This document shows positions 1 to 9,890 of a stretch of 64,000 nucleotides of DNA, piece after piece. The position numbers and the translations under genes were made by a program. The stretch lies in the NCBI GenBank assembly GCA_017591395.1, contig WEDG01000466.1, positions 186,001-250,000 of the forward strand. The letters run 5' to 3'. Source of the stretch: Schistocephalus solidus (Eukaryota > Platyhelminthes > Cestoda > Diphyllobothriidea > Diphyllobothriidae). The stretch's first letter is position 1, and every line of letters starts with the position of its first letter. Under the pieces are notes generated by a model. That model did not search any database. It had not been told where the DNA came from and was given only the letters and a program-made list of their open reading frames with translations.

Positions 1-190
1 CCGGTGGTGTAAAGTAACTGCATATTTTTGGCTTTGGTTTCTTCAAGAGTACCTTTGGGGCATTTTGTTTACTAATTACTCAGTCGGCCAAAAGGCAGAC
101 AGCTGCATAATGAAAAAACCTATGACATTATTTTTAAGCCGTAGGAGCTATCAAATACTTCTGGGCAAGACGTGAAGACTGCTGGCTAAC

Positions 191-326
191 CGTGTAGAGA
201 GCGCTGAGGGCTCCCATGATTGCATTCAGTTGTGGGTAGATTCCCTGCATCCACACAGCGTCTTCGGGTGCGGACGAAAGTGGTCCCAGAACCAAAAGTG
301 GTGACCTGAATCCCAGTTCCACTGCC
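191..326 (-). CDS. LAP: LAP minus copy, exon 3
   Basis: Acceptor tataag, donor ACG|gttagc, 136 bases. Encodes VELGFRSPLLVLGPLSSAPE and WMQGIYPQLNAIMGALSALY. Positions 1-190 are the start of the following intron. Confidence 0.88.
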
Positions 327-847
327 CTTATAAAAAATCATCAATAAAGTTGCTTCAGGCAATCAGTAGCATCAGCAGCAGCAGCAGAGAAGAACAGGCC
401 ATTTAAATTTACTTGCTTCCCGATATATTTTCATTTGTCAAGGCCTCTCGATATAAAGAAGTATGTTTTAATAGTGACATGTTGGAAATAATCAAGTAAA
501 AGGTCGACTTGTAACTGCTATGCATATAGCAGATGTGCAGCAATATAGAGTGCCAGGTGGTGAGGAACTGATGAAATTCAGTTCGATGAATTGCTTATGA
601 CCCATCTGATAAATTCCAGTGGTGGACCATATGCGTCATCTGTGTGTGCGCACGTTTGTGTTTCTGGTTCAAGCTGGTGCTTAGGGTTATGCTTAGCTGA
701 CTAAAGGCAGATAAACCCTAAAGAGTTCTGTATCAAGTTACCCCCAAGCTCTGACATCTAGCTCTGCTATTAAAGCTTGGCAGACTTTGATCTGTTTAGG
801 TGGGGGCCTCTTTACGCCACTACCACCCATACGAAGCTCATTTGCTC

Positions 848-973
848 ATATATATATATATATCAACATATGCAGAATAACATGACCGACTAAGACAAGG
901 GAGACTGGAGCTCTGAGTTCCAGGGCACAACGGAACATAAATGTTCCTTTAGCAGATCAGTGAGCCACACACT

Positions 974-1020
<47 letters not shown>
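848..1020. repeat. (AT)n runs with an inverted SINE fragment between them
   Basis: (AT)n at 848-863 and 977-1020. Between them 871-912 is the reverse complement of the SINE tail (GCAGAATAACATGACCGACT, then AAGACAAGGGAGACTGGA), followed by a piece resembling the SINE's CAAGGCACAACGGAAC segment. The same inverted tail recurs at 1021-1060, directly joined to the first forward monomer. Confidence 0.75.
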
Positions 1021-1023
<3 letters not shown>

Positions 1024-1121
1024 GAATAACATGACCGACTAAGACAAGGGAGACTGGAGCGTTGGACTTCTGCCCAACAAGGTCGCGAGTTCGAGGCTCG
1101 GGTGCCGCAGCGCCTGGGTTT

Positions 1122-3031
1122 GGGTATGTCTGGCTGATGACGGCTAATAAGCCAGAAATGGCCATTCCAGTCTCCCTTGTCTTTGTCGGTCATGTTATTC
1201 TGCCTATGTACTTAGCTGCCTTACGGCTGCTGGCGGGGCTTGAGAGTAAGCCTCAAGGCACAACGGAACGAGTGAGTCCTGTAACCGATCGGTGAGCGCC
1301 CCATTAGCAATGTCAATATTCCCGATCGAAACCGGCAAGACAACGAGCTCGTGGCGCAGTTGGTAGAGTGTTGGACTTCAGCCCAACAAGGTCGCGAGTT
1401 CGAGGCTCGGGTGCCGCAGCGCCTGGGTTTGGGTATGGCTGGCTGATGACGGCTAATAAGCCAGAAATGGCCATTCCAGTCTCCCTTGTTTTTGTCGGTC
1501 ATGTTATTCTGCCTATGTACTTAGCTGCCTTACGGCTGCTGGCGGGGCTTGAGAGTTAAGCCCCAAGGCACAACGGGACGAGTGAGTCCTGTAACCGATC
1601 GGTGAGCGCCCCATTAGCAATGTCAATATTCCCGATCGAAACCGGCAAGACAACGAGCTCGTGGCGCAGTTGGTAGAGCGTTGGACTTCTGCCCAACAAG
1701 GTCGCGAGTTCGAGGCTCGGGTGCCGCAGCGCCTGGGTTTGGGTATGGCTGGCTGATGACGGCTAATAAGCCAGAAATGGCCATTCCAGTCTCCCTTGTC
1801 TTTGTCGGTCATGTTATTCTGCCTATGTACTTAGCTGCCTTACGGCTGCTGGCGGGGCTTGAGAGTAAGCCTCAAGGCACAACGGAACGAGTGAGTCCTG
1901 TAACCGATCGGTGAGCGCCCCATTAGCAATGTCAATATTCCCGATCGAAACCGGCAAGACAACGAGCTCGTGGCGCAGTTGGTAGAGCGTTGGACTTCTG
2001 CCCAACAAGGTCGCGAGTTCGAGGCTCGGGTGCCGCAGCGCCTGGGTTTGGGTATGGCTGGCTGATGACGGCTAATAAGCCAGAAATGGCCATTCCAGTC
2101 TCCCTTGTCTTTGTCGGTCATGTTATTCTGCCTATGTACTTAGCTGCCTTACGGCTGCTGGCGGGGCTTGAGAGTAAGCCTCAAGGCACAACGGAACGAG
2201 TGAGTCCTGTAACCGATCGGTGAGCGCCCCATTAGCAATGTCAATATTCCCGATCGAAACCGGCAAGACAACGAGCTCGTGGCGCAGTTGGTAGAGCGTT
2301 GGACTTCTGCCCAACAAGGTCGCGAGTTCGAGGCTCGGGTGCCGCAGCGCCTGGGTTTGGGTATGGCTGGCTGATGACGGCTAATAAGTCAGAAATGGCC
2401 ATTCCAGTCTCCCTTGTCTTTGTCGGTCATGTTATTCTGCCTATGTACTTAGCTGCCTTACGGCTGCTGGGGGGGCTTGAGAGTTAGCCCCAAGGCACAA
2501 CGGAACGAGTGAGTCCTGTAACCGATCGGTGAGCGCCCCATTAGCAATGTCAATATTCCCGATCGAAACCGGCAAGACAACGAGCTCGTGGCGCAGTTGG
2601 TAGAGCGTTGGACTTCTGCCCAACAAGGTCGCGAGTTCGAGGCTCGGGTGCCGCAGCGCCTGGGTTTGGGTATGGCTGGCTGATGACGGCTAATAAGCCA
2701 GAAATGGCCATTCCAGTCTCCCTTGTCTTTGTCGGTCATGTTATTCTGCCTATGTACTTAGCTGCCTTACGGCTGCTGGCGGGGCTTGAGAGTAAGCCTC
2801 AAGGCACAACGGAACGAGTGAGTCCTGTAACCGATCGGTGAGCGCCCCATTAGCAATGTCAATATTCCCGATCGAAACCGGCAAGACAACGAGCTCGTGG
2901 CGCAGTTGGTAGAGCGTTGGACTTCTGCCCAACAAGGTCGCGAGTTCGAGGCTCGGGTGCCGCAGCGCCTGGGTTTGGGTATGGCTGGCTGATGACGGCT
3001 AATAAGCCAGAAATGGCCATTCCAGTCTCCC
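1122..3031 (+). ncRNA. Hammerhead-ribozyme-like fold in each SINE monomer (seven copies)
   Basis: Copies at 1122-1176, 1431-1485, 1741-1795, 2050-2104, 2359-2413, 2668-2722 and 2977-3031. In order: stem I strand GGG-UAU-GGCUGG; core CUGAUGA; stem II GGCU-AAUA-AGCC; core GAAA; stem III AUGG/CCAU (a self-complementary TGGCCA, as in dimer-type hammerheads); cleavage triplet AUU; stem I return CCAGUC-U-CCC. Weak points: a C-A mismatch at the first stem II pair (10.1/11.1), no loop in stem III so cleavage would need a dimer, and a non-GUC triplet. The 2359 copy has a C-to-T change in stem II. Cleavage in each unit would release 309-base monomers. Confidence 0.5.
1655..1727 (+). promoter_or_regulatory. 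tRNA-like pol III promoter head of a SINE monomer (representative)
   Basis: A box TGGCGCAGTTGG at 1662-1673 and B box GAGTTCGAGGC at 1706-1716 with tRNA-like spacing; the middle has a GTTGG/CCAAC anticodon-like stem. Equivalent heads start near 1345, 1964, 2273, 2582 and 2891. Acceptor-stem pairing is poor and the anticodon loop is eight bases, so this is a SINE head, not a functional tRNA gene. Confidence 0.75.
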
Positions 3032-3162
3032 TTGTCTTTGTCGGTCATGTTATTCTGCCTATGTACTTAGCTGCCTTACGGCTGCTGGCGGGGCTTGAGA
3101 GTAAGCCTCAAGGCACAACGGAACGAGTGAGTCCTAAAACCGATCGGTGAGCGCCCCATTAG

Positions 3163-3164
<2 letters not shown>

Positions 3165-3253
<89 letters not shown>

Positions 3254-3254
3254 A
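3165..3254. repeat. (AT)n microsatellite, ~90 bases
   Basis: Nearly pure AT dinucleotides with one TGT interruption near 3239; separates the SINE array from the Penelope-like element. Confidence 0.95.
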
Positions 3255-3429
3255 ATTCTTTGGGAACAAATAGAAACTTTAATGCGTAAATTTTCTAGAC
3301 TGGTCCCCCAGCTCGTCGTCATAGTACGGGCAGTGTACAGGAACAATTAATCTAATAACCGTGTTTAACAAAGAATTCTGATATTGGGTGAAATCCGAAC
3401 CAATAGGCTTTGAGTTTTTTATCATCCCG

Positions 3430-4041
3430 TCATGATTGGTTGTGCGCGTTTGAATTTTTTTCTTTAACGATTTTGTATGTGGCATCCAAATCGATATGCC
3501 GGTTGATACATGCCTCATCTGAGTGCATTGCTTCCGGGAATTCACGGCCTTTTCTGATTGGGCAAATGCCAACAATCCGTGTTTTCTCCCATGCAAATTT
3601 ATGTCCGGTTTCCAGTGTATGCACAGCCACTTGGGATAAATGGTCTCGTCTTCTAACCGCCAACTGATGCTCGTGTAGGCGGTTCGAGACAGATTTCCCA
3701 GTTTGGCAACAATAAACGGCATTACAACTGGAACATGGAATTTTGTAGACAACACCTTTTTTATCAAAGTAGCTAACCCTGTCCTTCGGGTGTACAAGCT
3801 GCGATTGTAAAGTAGTTGTAGGGTGGTGTGCTTCTTGTATGTGGTGTTTTTTAAGCTGTCTTTCGACAAGTTCTGGTATATTTTTAATGTTTGGGAGAGT
3901 TCGCAAGGTCATTGTTTTGGGTGCTTGGGTGGCCGTCTTGTTTGAAATACCTTTGTCTTTGGATTCTTGTCGCTTCGGACATCGATGCACAAAGGCACGG
4001 GGGTATCCATTTTTAGAGAACAAGTTAAAGAGGTATTTCAT
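3430..4041 (-). pseudogene. PLE GIY-YIG endonuclease domain
   Basis: A 203-codon open frame. GVVYKIPCSSCNAVYCCQTG is the GIY-YIG core (the usual glycine before QTG is cysteine), followed by KSVSNRLHEHQLAVRRRDH with the catalytic-type arginine, and HTLETGHKFAWEKTRIV. The CxxC and paired histidines typical of PLE nucleases are visible. The frame is open but the partner RT is broken. Confidence 0.82.
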
Positions 4042-4232
4042 TTCTGCTCAATAACTTTCTTCATCAGATAAGTGTGTTTTGGCTCGATTTAGGAGACTGT
4101 AGACAGAACTCCTTTTGTGAAAGATAGGATGATTGCTCTCAAAGTGTAGGATGACCTCAGAATATATCCAGAAATGGGAGTTGTCCATCAGCTTCTGTCT
4201 CGAACGTGAATTCAATTCCTGGAAATGTTGAG

Positions 4233-4535
4233 TTAAGATTTGTGTGGAGCAGGGTCTAACAGTTCTTTCTTGACGATGAAAAATGTATCATGAACGTATC
4301 GCAACCACAATTTTGGTTTAACACCAGGCAGAGCTATCGATTCCGATTTCTGCATTACAGCTTCAGCCAGGAAGCCAGATAGGGGCGACCCCATAGGGGC
4401 CCCTTTAAGTTGATGATAGCATATGCCGGAGAAGGAAAAGTTGGTTTCTAGACAAAGGTCTAGGAGTTGGAGTAAAGCATCGGCAGGTACATCAGTGATG
4501 TAGGCGTCGAGTAGTTCTTCGGTGCATGATCTCAC
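4233..4535 (-). pseudogene. PLE reverse transcriptase fragment
   Basis: A 100-codon open stretch with GAPMGSPLSGFLAE (residues 45-58) and LWLRYVHDTFFI (77-88). The expected second aspartate pair is YVHD at residues 80-83, replacing the catalytic YVDD form. Upstream RT motifs lie in other frames between 4540 and 4820, with a stop between VSLFTSIPID and this fragment. Confidence 0.8.
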
Positions 4536-5050
4536 TTAATCAATGGGGATCGAGGTGAAGAGCGAAACCACATCGAATAAAACCATTACCTCGTCAGGTG
4601 TAACTGTGATTCCTTTTAATTTGCCTAGAAAACTTTTTGAATCTTCAATGGACTATTCGGAGTTCTTTGTAAGTGGATGAAGCTGGTAAAATAGCCACTT
4701 TGAAATTTTATAATTCGGTGCACCGATTAAGGAGACTATCGTTCGCAGTAGGATACCAGTTTTGTGAATTTTGGAAAAATATATATTTTTGCAATGGTAG
4801 GTTCTTCCTGTTTTAAGGATTTAGCAAGAATTTATGATATTAATTTCCTTCCCGTAAGGCGTTTTAGCGCTTTTTCAATGCATGTGTTTTGGGATTTTGT
4901 TGGGTCTGCAGAGAGGAGACATGACAGAGAATATGTGTAGATTGATGCAATCTGTTTCGGACTTATTCTGCATTCATTTAGCCAATCATAACCCTGACTA
5001 CTAGCTGGGACTGGAAACATAAACATGTGCTCGAGTAAGGCGCAAACAAT

Positions 5051-5052
<2 letters not shown>

Positions 5053-5088
<36 letters not shown>
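5053..5088. repeat. (AT)n microsatellite
   Basis: Eighteen AT repeats directly abutting the first terminal direct repeat of the PLE; a shorter run (5507-5522) abuts the second. Confidence 0.95.
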
Positions 5089-5090
<2 letters not shown>

Positions 5091-5503
5091 GGGAAATAAT
5101 TTCTGAAATTATTTAGTGCAGGACATGGAGTCAGGTGATTCGAACATGACTTTTTAGGGTCAGACCCGAAAGTTTAATGAACATTTGGGTCGAAGACAAT
5201 CAACCACTGTGGAATAACCACGAAATGCCCATTCTACAAACAAGTAGTACTACAAGTAGTATGAATCTTATATGGCAAAGTCATTATACCGTACTTCCGA
5301 CATAGGTACTAGCTAAAAGCCAAGACACCTGTTTCGCCGATGTTTCTGCTGCTGCGTGACACAGCAACAAGGGGTTCGGCTCCTCAGTGGGTCCCCCAGC
5401 GTTCTCTATGTGGTTTTTGGTATATGGACTCCAGAGAATAATCGGGGAAATAATTTCCGAAATTATTAAGTGCAGGACATGGAGTCAGGTGATTCGAACA
5501 TGA
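5087..5503 (-). repeat. PLE terminal repeat (pLTR-like) with 63-base direct repeats
   Basis: 5087-5149 and 5441-5503 are near-identical direct repeats 354 bases apart, sharing GGACATGGAGTCAGGTGATT. Each contains a 9-base perfect inverted repeat AATAATTTC/GAAATTATT around one central base. The layout fits one full and one partial copy of a PLE pseudo-LTR; the unit between holds a hammerhead fold. Confidence 0.65.
5312..5400 (-). ncRNA. Hammerhead ribozyme (PLE-associated)
   Basis: Read on the minus strand from 5400: stem I strand GCUGGGGGACCCA; core CUGAGGA (5387-5381); stem II GCCGA/UCGGC (5380-5376 with 5340-5336) extended by UGUUGCUG/CAGCAGCA; core GAAA (5335-5332); stem III ACA/UGU with a GG loop; cleavage triplet GUC (5326-5324); stem I return UUGGCUUUUAGC, pairing GCU/AGC, GGGGG/CUUUU and CC/GG. 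The core is canonical, including a G-C first pair in stem II. Self-cleavage would fall between 5324 and 5323. PLEs of many animals are known to carry hammerheads in their terminal repeats. Confidence 0.72.
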
Positions 5504-5520
5504 ATTTATATATATATATA

Positions 5521-5712
5521 TATTCGCATTAAAGAACCATCATCTAGTCCGAGATTTTGAGTATTAAATTTTTCTTTAACATTTTCAAAGGGGGCCACGG
5601 AGAATTCGTGCTGGTTTATTGTTGAGGTGTGCAGAATAGGCGTTACATGGTAGTTAGTACCAGGTATATTCCATCCTTTTGGGAAAATATCACCGGAAGT
5701 AAATGCTGATGG
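5521..5712 (-). other. Exon-like open stretch of unknown origin
   Basis: Sixty-four codons without a stop on the minus strand, reading TSGDIFPKGWNIPGTNYHVT, then PILHTSTINQHEFSVAPFEN and NTQNLGLDDGSLMR, up to the (AT)n run. A possible acceptor (atcag) lies at its 5' side near 5705. Balanced residue composition suggests coding ancestry, either a captured host exon or part of a repeat. The family is not recognised. Confidence 0.3.
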
Positions 5713-6707
5713 TCAAGCATGTAGATGCCCGCTGTGGAACCACGCCATTTGCAGTGCCTCACTGCCCCAAGGAAAATGGGGTGATTCTACGAGCACAAAA
5801 GCAGACTTCGTACTGCTCCATTTTTATCGTCAACATATCGTACTACTTATAAATCGCACATTGGCGATAGTGTGCAATAAAGCCAACCACGGGAAGTGGG
5901 GACTTTTCGTACACTTGGGCCCACAACAGGCGCTTGGATTACTTTTTTGAGAACTGTTTGTTTGTTGAGAACAGAAATCTGACGAGCTCTTTCACGGCCG
6001 CCCTCAAAACTAAATTTAAGTTCGTGTCTAAACGCACGCCTTGCTAATCCTCCGTTTTTTAGTCCTTTTTTCTTTAGGAATATCAGGTCAGTCGTGGCTA
6101 GAGCCTCGCCTAAGCCTCAGGTATACAAATCTTGTGCAGACAAAAACTACCCGTCAATCGTCTCTTACATCTGTGAAGTTCTGTTACTTCAAGAAATGCA
6201 AATGTTTTAAAAGCAGTGACTACAAAACAGAAGCACAGCAATAAAAATTTACAGGGGTTTCCATAATAAAAGCGCTGGTAGTAACAGAAATGTGTGAGGC
6301 ATCTTTGTAGCAACCACAGTCATTCGTTGCAGCTGGTATGTGGGAAGTATATGGCTGATAGGTGAATTTATATTCAAAGTCCGAAGAGGAAGAGGATTAA
6401 TACAGATGTCTTTTGCTCAACGGAAAAATTCGTTGCGTTCCTGATGGACACTGTACGCAGCAGTGTCCTTCCGAACTTGAATTCCAGTACTATCACCAGT
6501 TGCTTTGGGGAGCCGATAGTAAAACGGAAATAAACTTTCCAACTCGACAGCTCTCCTCCATTCTTAAGCGCAGATAATCAAGTCTGTTGCGGCGCATTAT
6601 GTCGACTGTACATGCACAAATACAACTGAGGCATAGATATCAAGCCAAACGGATTTAATATTAATAAAAGGGTTTTTAATCTACCTTTGCGGACAATGAG
6701 AACTCAC
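5713..6707. other. Intron sequence, minus LAP copy
   Basis: Part of intron 2. Two short overlapping ORFs near 6041-6313 occur on opposite strands and show no family resemblance. Nothing else is supported. Confidence 0.6.
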
Positions 6708-6790
6708 CATTTAACGCCATTTTTTGCAGCTTCGTAAATGCGTCGACTGTCGTCATAGTCCCTGTTCAAAGCACCTGTTGGGGCGTTTAT
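6708..6790 (-). CDS. LAP: LAP minus copy, exon 2
   Basis: Acceptor ttgcag, donor ATG|gtgagt. Encodes INAPTGALNRDYDDSRRIYE and AAKNGVK, ending in phase 2 as in the plus copy. Confidence 0.82.
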
Positions 6791-8808
6791 CTGCAATTTG
6801 AAAACATCACAAAATTTGACATTTATGTGGTTCCTGAATATGCTTTCAATTTAAACACGAGGCGAGTTAACTTCAGTGGTTGAAAAGTACTAGTTTTTTT
6901 AGTTACGAAAACCAAAAAAATGTACCAGTTCCATGACCCTTCGAAGATTACCCATTTGCGTGTTTCACAAGCCAATGAATTCGATTTCACTGAATGGACA
7001 CCGCTTGTTGAATGCTGCCTTGTATTCAGGACTTGTTGGGAAAAGGACACCACTGACCTAATTTCAAAATAAAACTTCGAAATGCATAAGATCTGGCTAA
7101 GTCTCATGCTGTTCAGAGCTATCGTCCAGTAGTTTTACTGTCTGAATGAAAACAAAACCTGCTGATGTTTTGTCATCTCACCATTACTTGATTATTGCAA
7201 TTTCTGTCTTCCACAAATGACAACAGAACTCGTTTAAAAGTACACTTCGTTGGTTTGAAAATCAGTTAAGAAAAGGGGTCTTAGGCTAATCAGCATCGGG
7301 GAACTTACAATTCTTTTGCTCGGATTCTTCGGAAAGGGCACCACGCATTTTTCATTAAGTGCCAAGGGATGAACCTAAAATGAGTGACAGTACATGCTAT
7401 CATATGGCATCATATCAGGCAAAATATATTTCGATATAGTTTGCTTAAAACCTTCATGTTTAAAATGCAATGTTGATTATAAAATGTATAAGATATGTAC
7501 AGTGTAGGAGAGCGAGAGAGTGAAAGGGAGTAAACATGTTTCTGCTTGGCCTTGTAAACTAAACGTGCACAGCACTGAACTTTTGTCCGGTTTAAGGCTT
7601 AATCAAAAAGGTTTGGTCAAAAGTTTGATCAAAGTTAACGCAGTCAGTGTCATGACGTCAGCGAGATGAAAATTCAGTCTCCAGCCGGGCGATGAACTAA
7701 GTCAACTTGTAGATTGCGTGTGCAGGCTGATTTAACCCAAGTGGCTTGATTGACGTCTCATGAATAACCGAATACTGCCTGCTATCCCAATCATCTCGCC
7801 TGCAGCCGAAATTGAAAATACCATCGCTCTCGCACGCATTCATTTTAAGTTTCAATGCTTAACCATCTTTTTTCTTTCATTGGTCACTGAAGGGCAATAT
7901 AGCGAAGTCTGCGTGTAGGAATAATATTTGTAAAATCGCTTTTTGTGATTAAGAAAGGAAGAAAAAAACAATTTAATTATTTTCACTGTTCGTAATCTCG
8001 TGGTGAAAGCTCAGGGACGGAATTTTCAGGGACACTTTTTCGAAGCCATGTATCAGAAAGTGCGTTTTTATGCTCTCTTCCTACCTAAGCTGATTCACCA
8101 GCTTTTCTTCCTGCCTTGTACAAAAACAGCACATGAAATTTGGAAAATAACGTGCAAACGACCTAATGGACCGTGAAATTAGAGCTTGAAAATTATTCCT
8201 CTTCGATGTTATGTTTTGGATGTTGCGCACATCTGAGATGGCTTCTGCTATCGTTTCGGTATCCTCTTTTGACGCATAACTTCCTTTTGCTCAAGGTAGA
8301 AATAGTCACTGTTTGTGCATATTGAAGGCCTCGAAAGGGTTCAACGGATGGCATGAAGTTGGACGATACACTGAGAGAAGGAGGAGACTGAGAATTGGAG
8401 AGTGCTCCAGGCCGTCGACCATTCTTAAGTTCGACAGATGATAACCCGAAGGAATTGGGACATGGAGTAAACCAGTTCCAGATCGACCTCTTTTAGGGCA
8501 AGCGGACAAATGAACATTTACCACACGCGCTTGTGCATTTACTCAAGTGTGAAGCAAGAAGTGTAGAACTTGAAGAATCTGTTACCCCACAACTTCAGGG
8601 AGTATCAGATGCGGAACGTAGGTATGTGTGTCTTTTACTGCTACTTCGAAGCAAGAATATTCATTTTAAACATATAGTGTTGCTTGCAGTATAAGAAGAG
8701 TTCGTAAGATAGCAGGAAACGTTCAGCGAGTTGGCGAGATGGCGAAACTCCAACTAGCATTTTGTCTGGTTTTACATGGTAAAAATGGTTGTTTCACGTT
8801 TTCATTTG
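6791..8808. other. Intron 1 of minus LAP copy, featureless part
   Basis: Single-copy-looking AT-rich sequence; the longest ORFs are under 100 codons and unlike any family I know. Confidence 0.6.
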
Positions 8809-9890
8809 GCTGTTGACGTAATACACACCATTCAGCCCACTTTGTCGTTTAAGAAAAACTGATGAATGGAGCCTTAAAGCGATTTAGGTAGTTAACCTAG
8901 GTAATATAGTAGCACTCGTGTGTGTATCTGCATAGACAATGAGAAGAACATTGATAGGACATTGGAACAGTAATCGTCCAAATTACAGATGGGTTTGCGT
9001 TAAATCCCAAGGAATTTATGGTTATGTTTAGTTTTAGGTTTGAAATTAACTTTATGATGACAGTTAACATTTCGGTTATGGTAATTGCGAAGGTTTTATC
9101 ATGGGATTACCTGTCTTTCCTGGAATTTCTTACAATCCCACTTGCCTTACGGGAAAAACATGCGTTTTCCCTGTTCTATCTGGTGGGGTGTTATATAAGT
9201 GATTTTGACCAATCATTTTGCCCGAGCATGTGTCCCCCAAGAAGATGGGCACAGAGACAGTTAGTTTAGTTTATAGTGCTGGTAAACTTGTGCGTTACCT
9301 ATTACGAAACGATTCCGCACCACAAAATGAGCGAACTCTATCGAGAGGACTAGCGTATTCCCGGCAGAGAAAATCAAACTTTCGTTTGTGCGTTTAGGTA
9401 AGCTGCGACGTAATGCACAACACTCAGGCAACATCGTCCTTTAGGAAAACGTGATAAATTCACGCTAAAAGCGAAGTAAGCCGTTAACCTAGTTAATGTG
9501 GTAGTGTTTGTATGCATATCAGAGTAGAGAAAAGTTAAAAACATTTGATGATTATCGTATTTATGGCCTCTCAGTAGGACTCGGGAACAGTAGTCGTCCA
9601 AATTACAGGTGGGTTTGCGTTAAATTTTGGGTAAGTTAGGGTTGTGTTTAGTGTTACATTTGGGGCTGAAATTTTGGTTACAGTTACCGTTTGGGTTATG
9701 AGCAATGTTAGATTTCAATAATGAGAGGATCTGTATTTCCTGGAATTTTTCGCAAGCCCACTTTTCTCACGAGGACAGCGTTCACCTTCCCCTGTCCTAT
9801 CTGGTGGGTTGCCATATAAGCGATTGTGGTCGATCGTTTTGCCAAGACATTCTTCCGACCATGTGCTCCCCAGAAGGATGAGGCTAGGGA
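8809..9890 (+). repeat. Diverged tandem duplication, two units of about 460-480 bases offset by 592-620
   Basis: Unit 1 about 8809-9262, unit 2 about 9401-9885. Shared landmarks include TCCAAATTACA(G)(A/G)TGGGTTTGCG at 8977 and 9597, and TTCCTGGAATTT.. / CTGTTCTATCTGGTGGG-type blocks. Many substitutions and small indels make this an old duplication. It lies within intron 1 of the minus LAP copy. Confidence 0.7.

Larger units (their letters stand above)
1061..3164 (+). repeat. Tandem array of a ~309-base tRNA-derived SINE (seven units)
   Basis: The marker TTGGACTTC(T/A)GCCCAAC recurs at 1062, 1371, 1681, 1990, 2299, 2608 and 2917, a period of 309-310 bases; monomers differ at only a few positions. 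Each complete unit has a tRNA-like head, a conserved middle with a hammerhead-like fold, and a tail ending ...CCCGATCGAAACCGGCAAGA. The first unit lacks the A-box end because it starts at the inverted junction. Diverged single copies lie at 25.9 kb and 47.2-47.6 kb, so the unit is a dispersed SINE that has been tandemly amplified here, or a satellite that spreads. Both array flanks are (AT)n. All short ORFs across it are incidental. Confidence 0.9.
3255..5040 (-). mobile_element. Penelope-like element (PLE), decayed
   Basis: On the minus strand, reading from 5040 to 3255: an N-terminal piece, then a reverse transcriptase with frameshifts and stops (4820-4235), then a GIY-YIG endonuclease (about 4041-3430). 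RT landmarks: LLRTIVSLIGAPNYKISK, VMVLFDVVSLFTSIPID, GAPMGSPLS and LWLRYVHDTFFI. PLEs are retroelements that pair this telomerase-like RT with a GIY-YIG nuclease. The YVDD-type catalytic box reads YVHD here and at least two frames are broken, so the copy is dead. (AT)n runs border it on both sides and its terminal repeat, with a hammerhead, lies just beyond (5087-5503). Confidence 0.85.

Noticed and set aside
1655..1727. Functional tRNA gene
   Set aside because: A and B boxes are good, but the acceptor stem does not pair and the anticodon loop has eight bases; it is a SINE head.
1062..3346. Many 60-99 codon ORFs on both strands, including runs of alternating Tyr-Ile
   Set aside because: They recur with the 309-base repeat period or translate (AT)n microsatellites; they are by-products of repeats, not genes.
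4030..4075. Hammerhead candidate on the minus strand (CTGATGA followed by GAAA)
   Set aside because: It lies in PLE coding DNA, with no stem II between the two core words and no stem I pairing.
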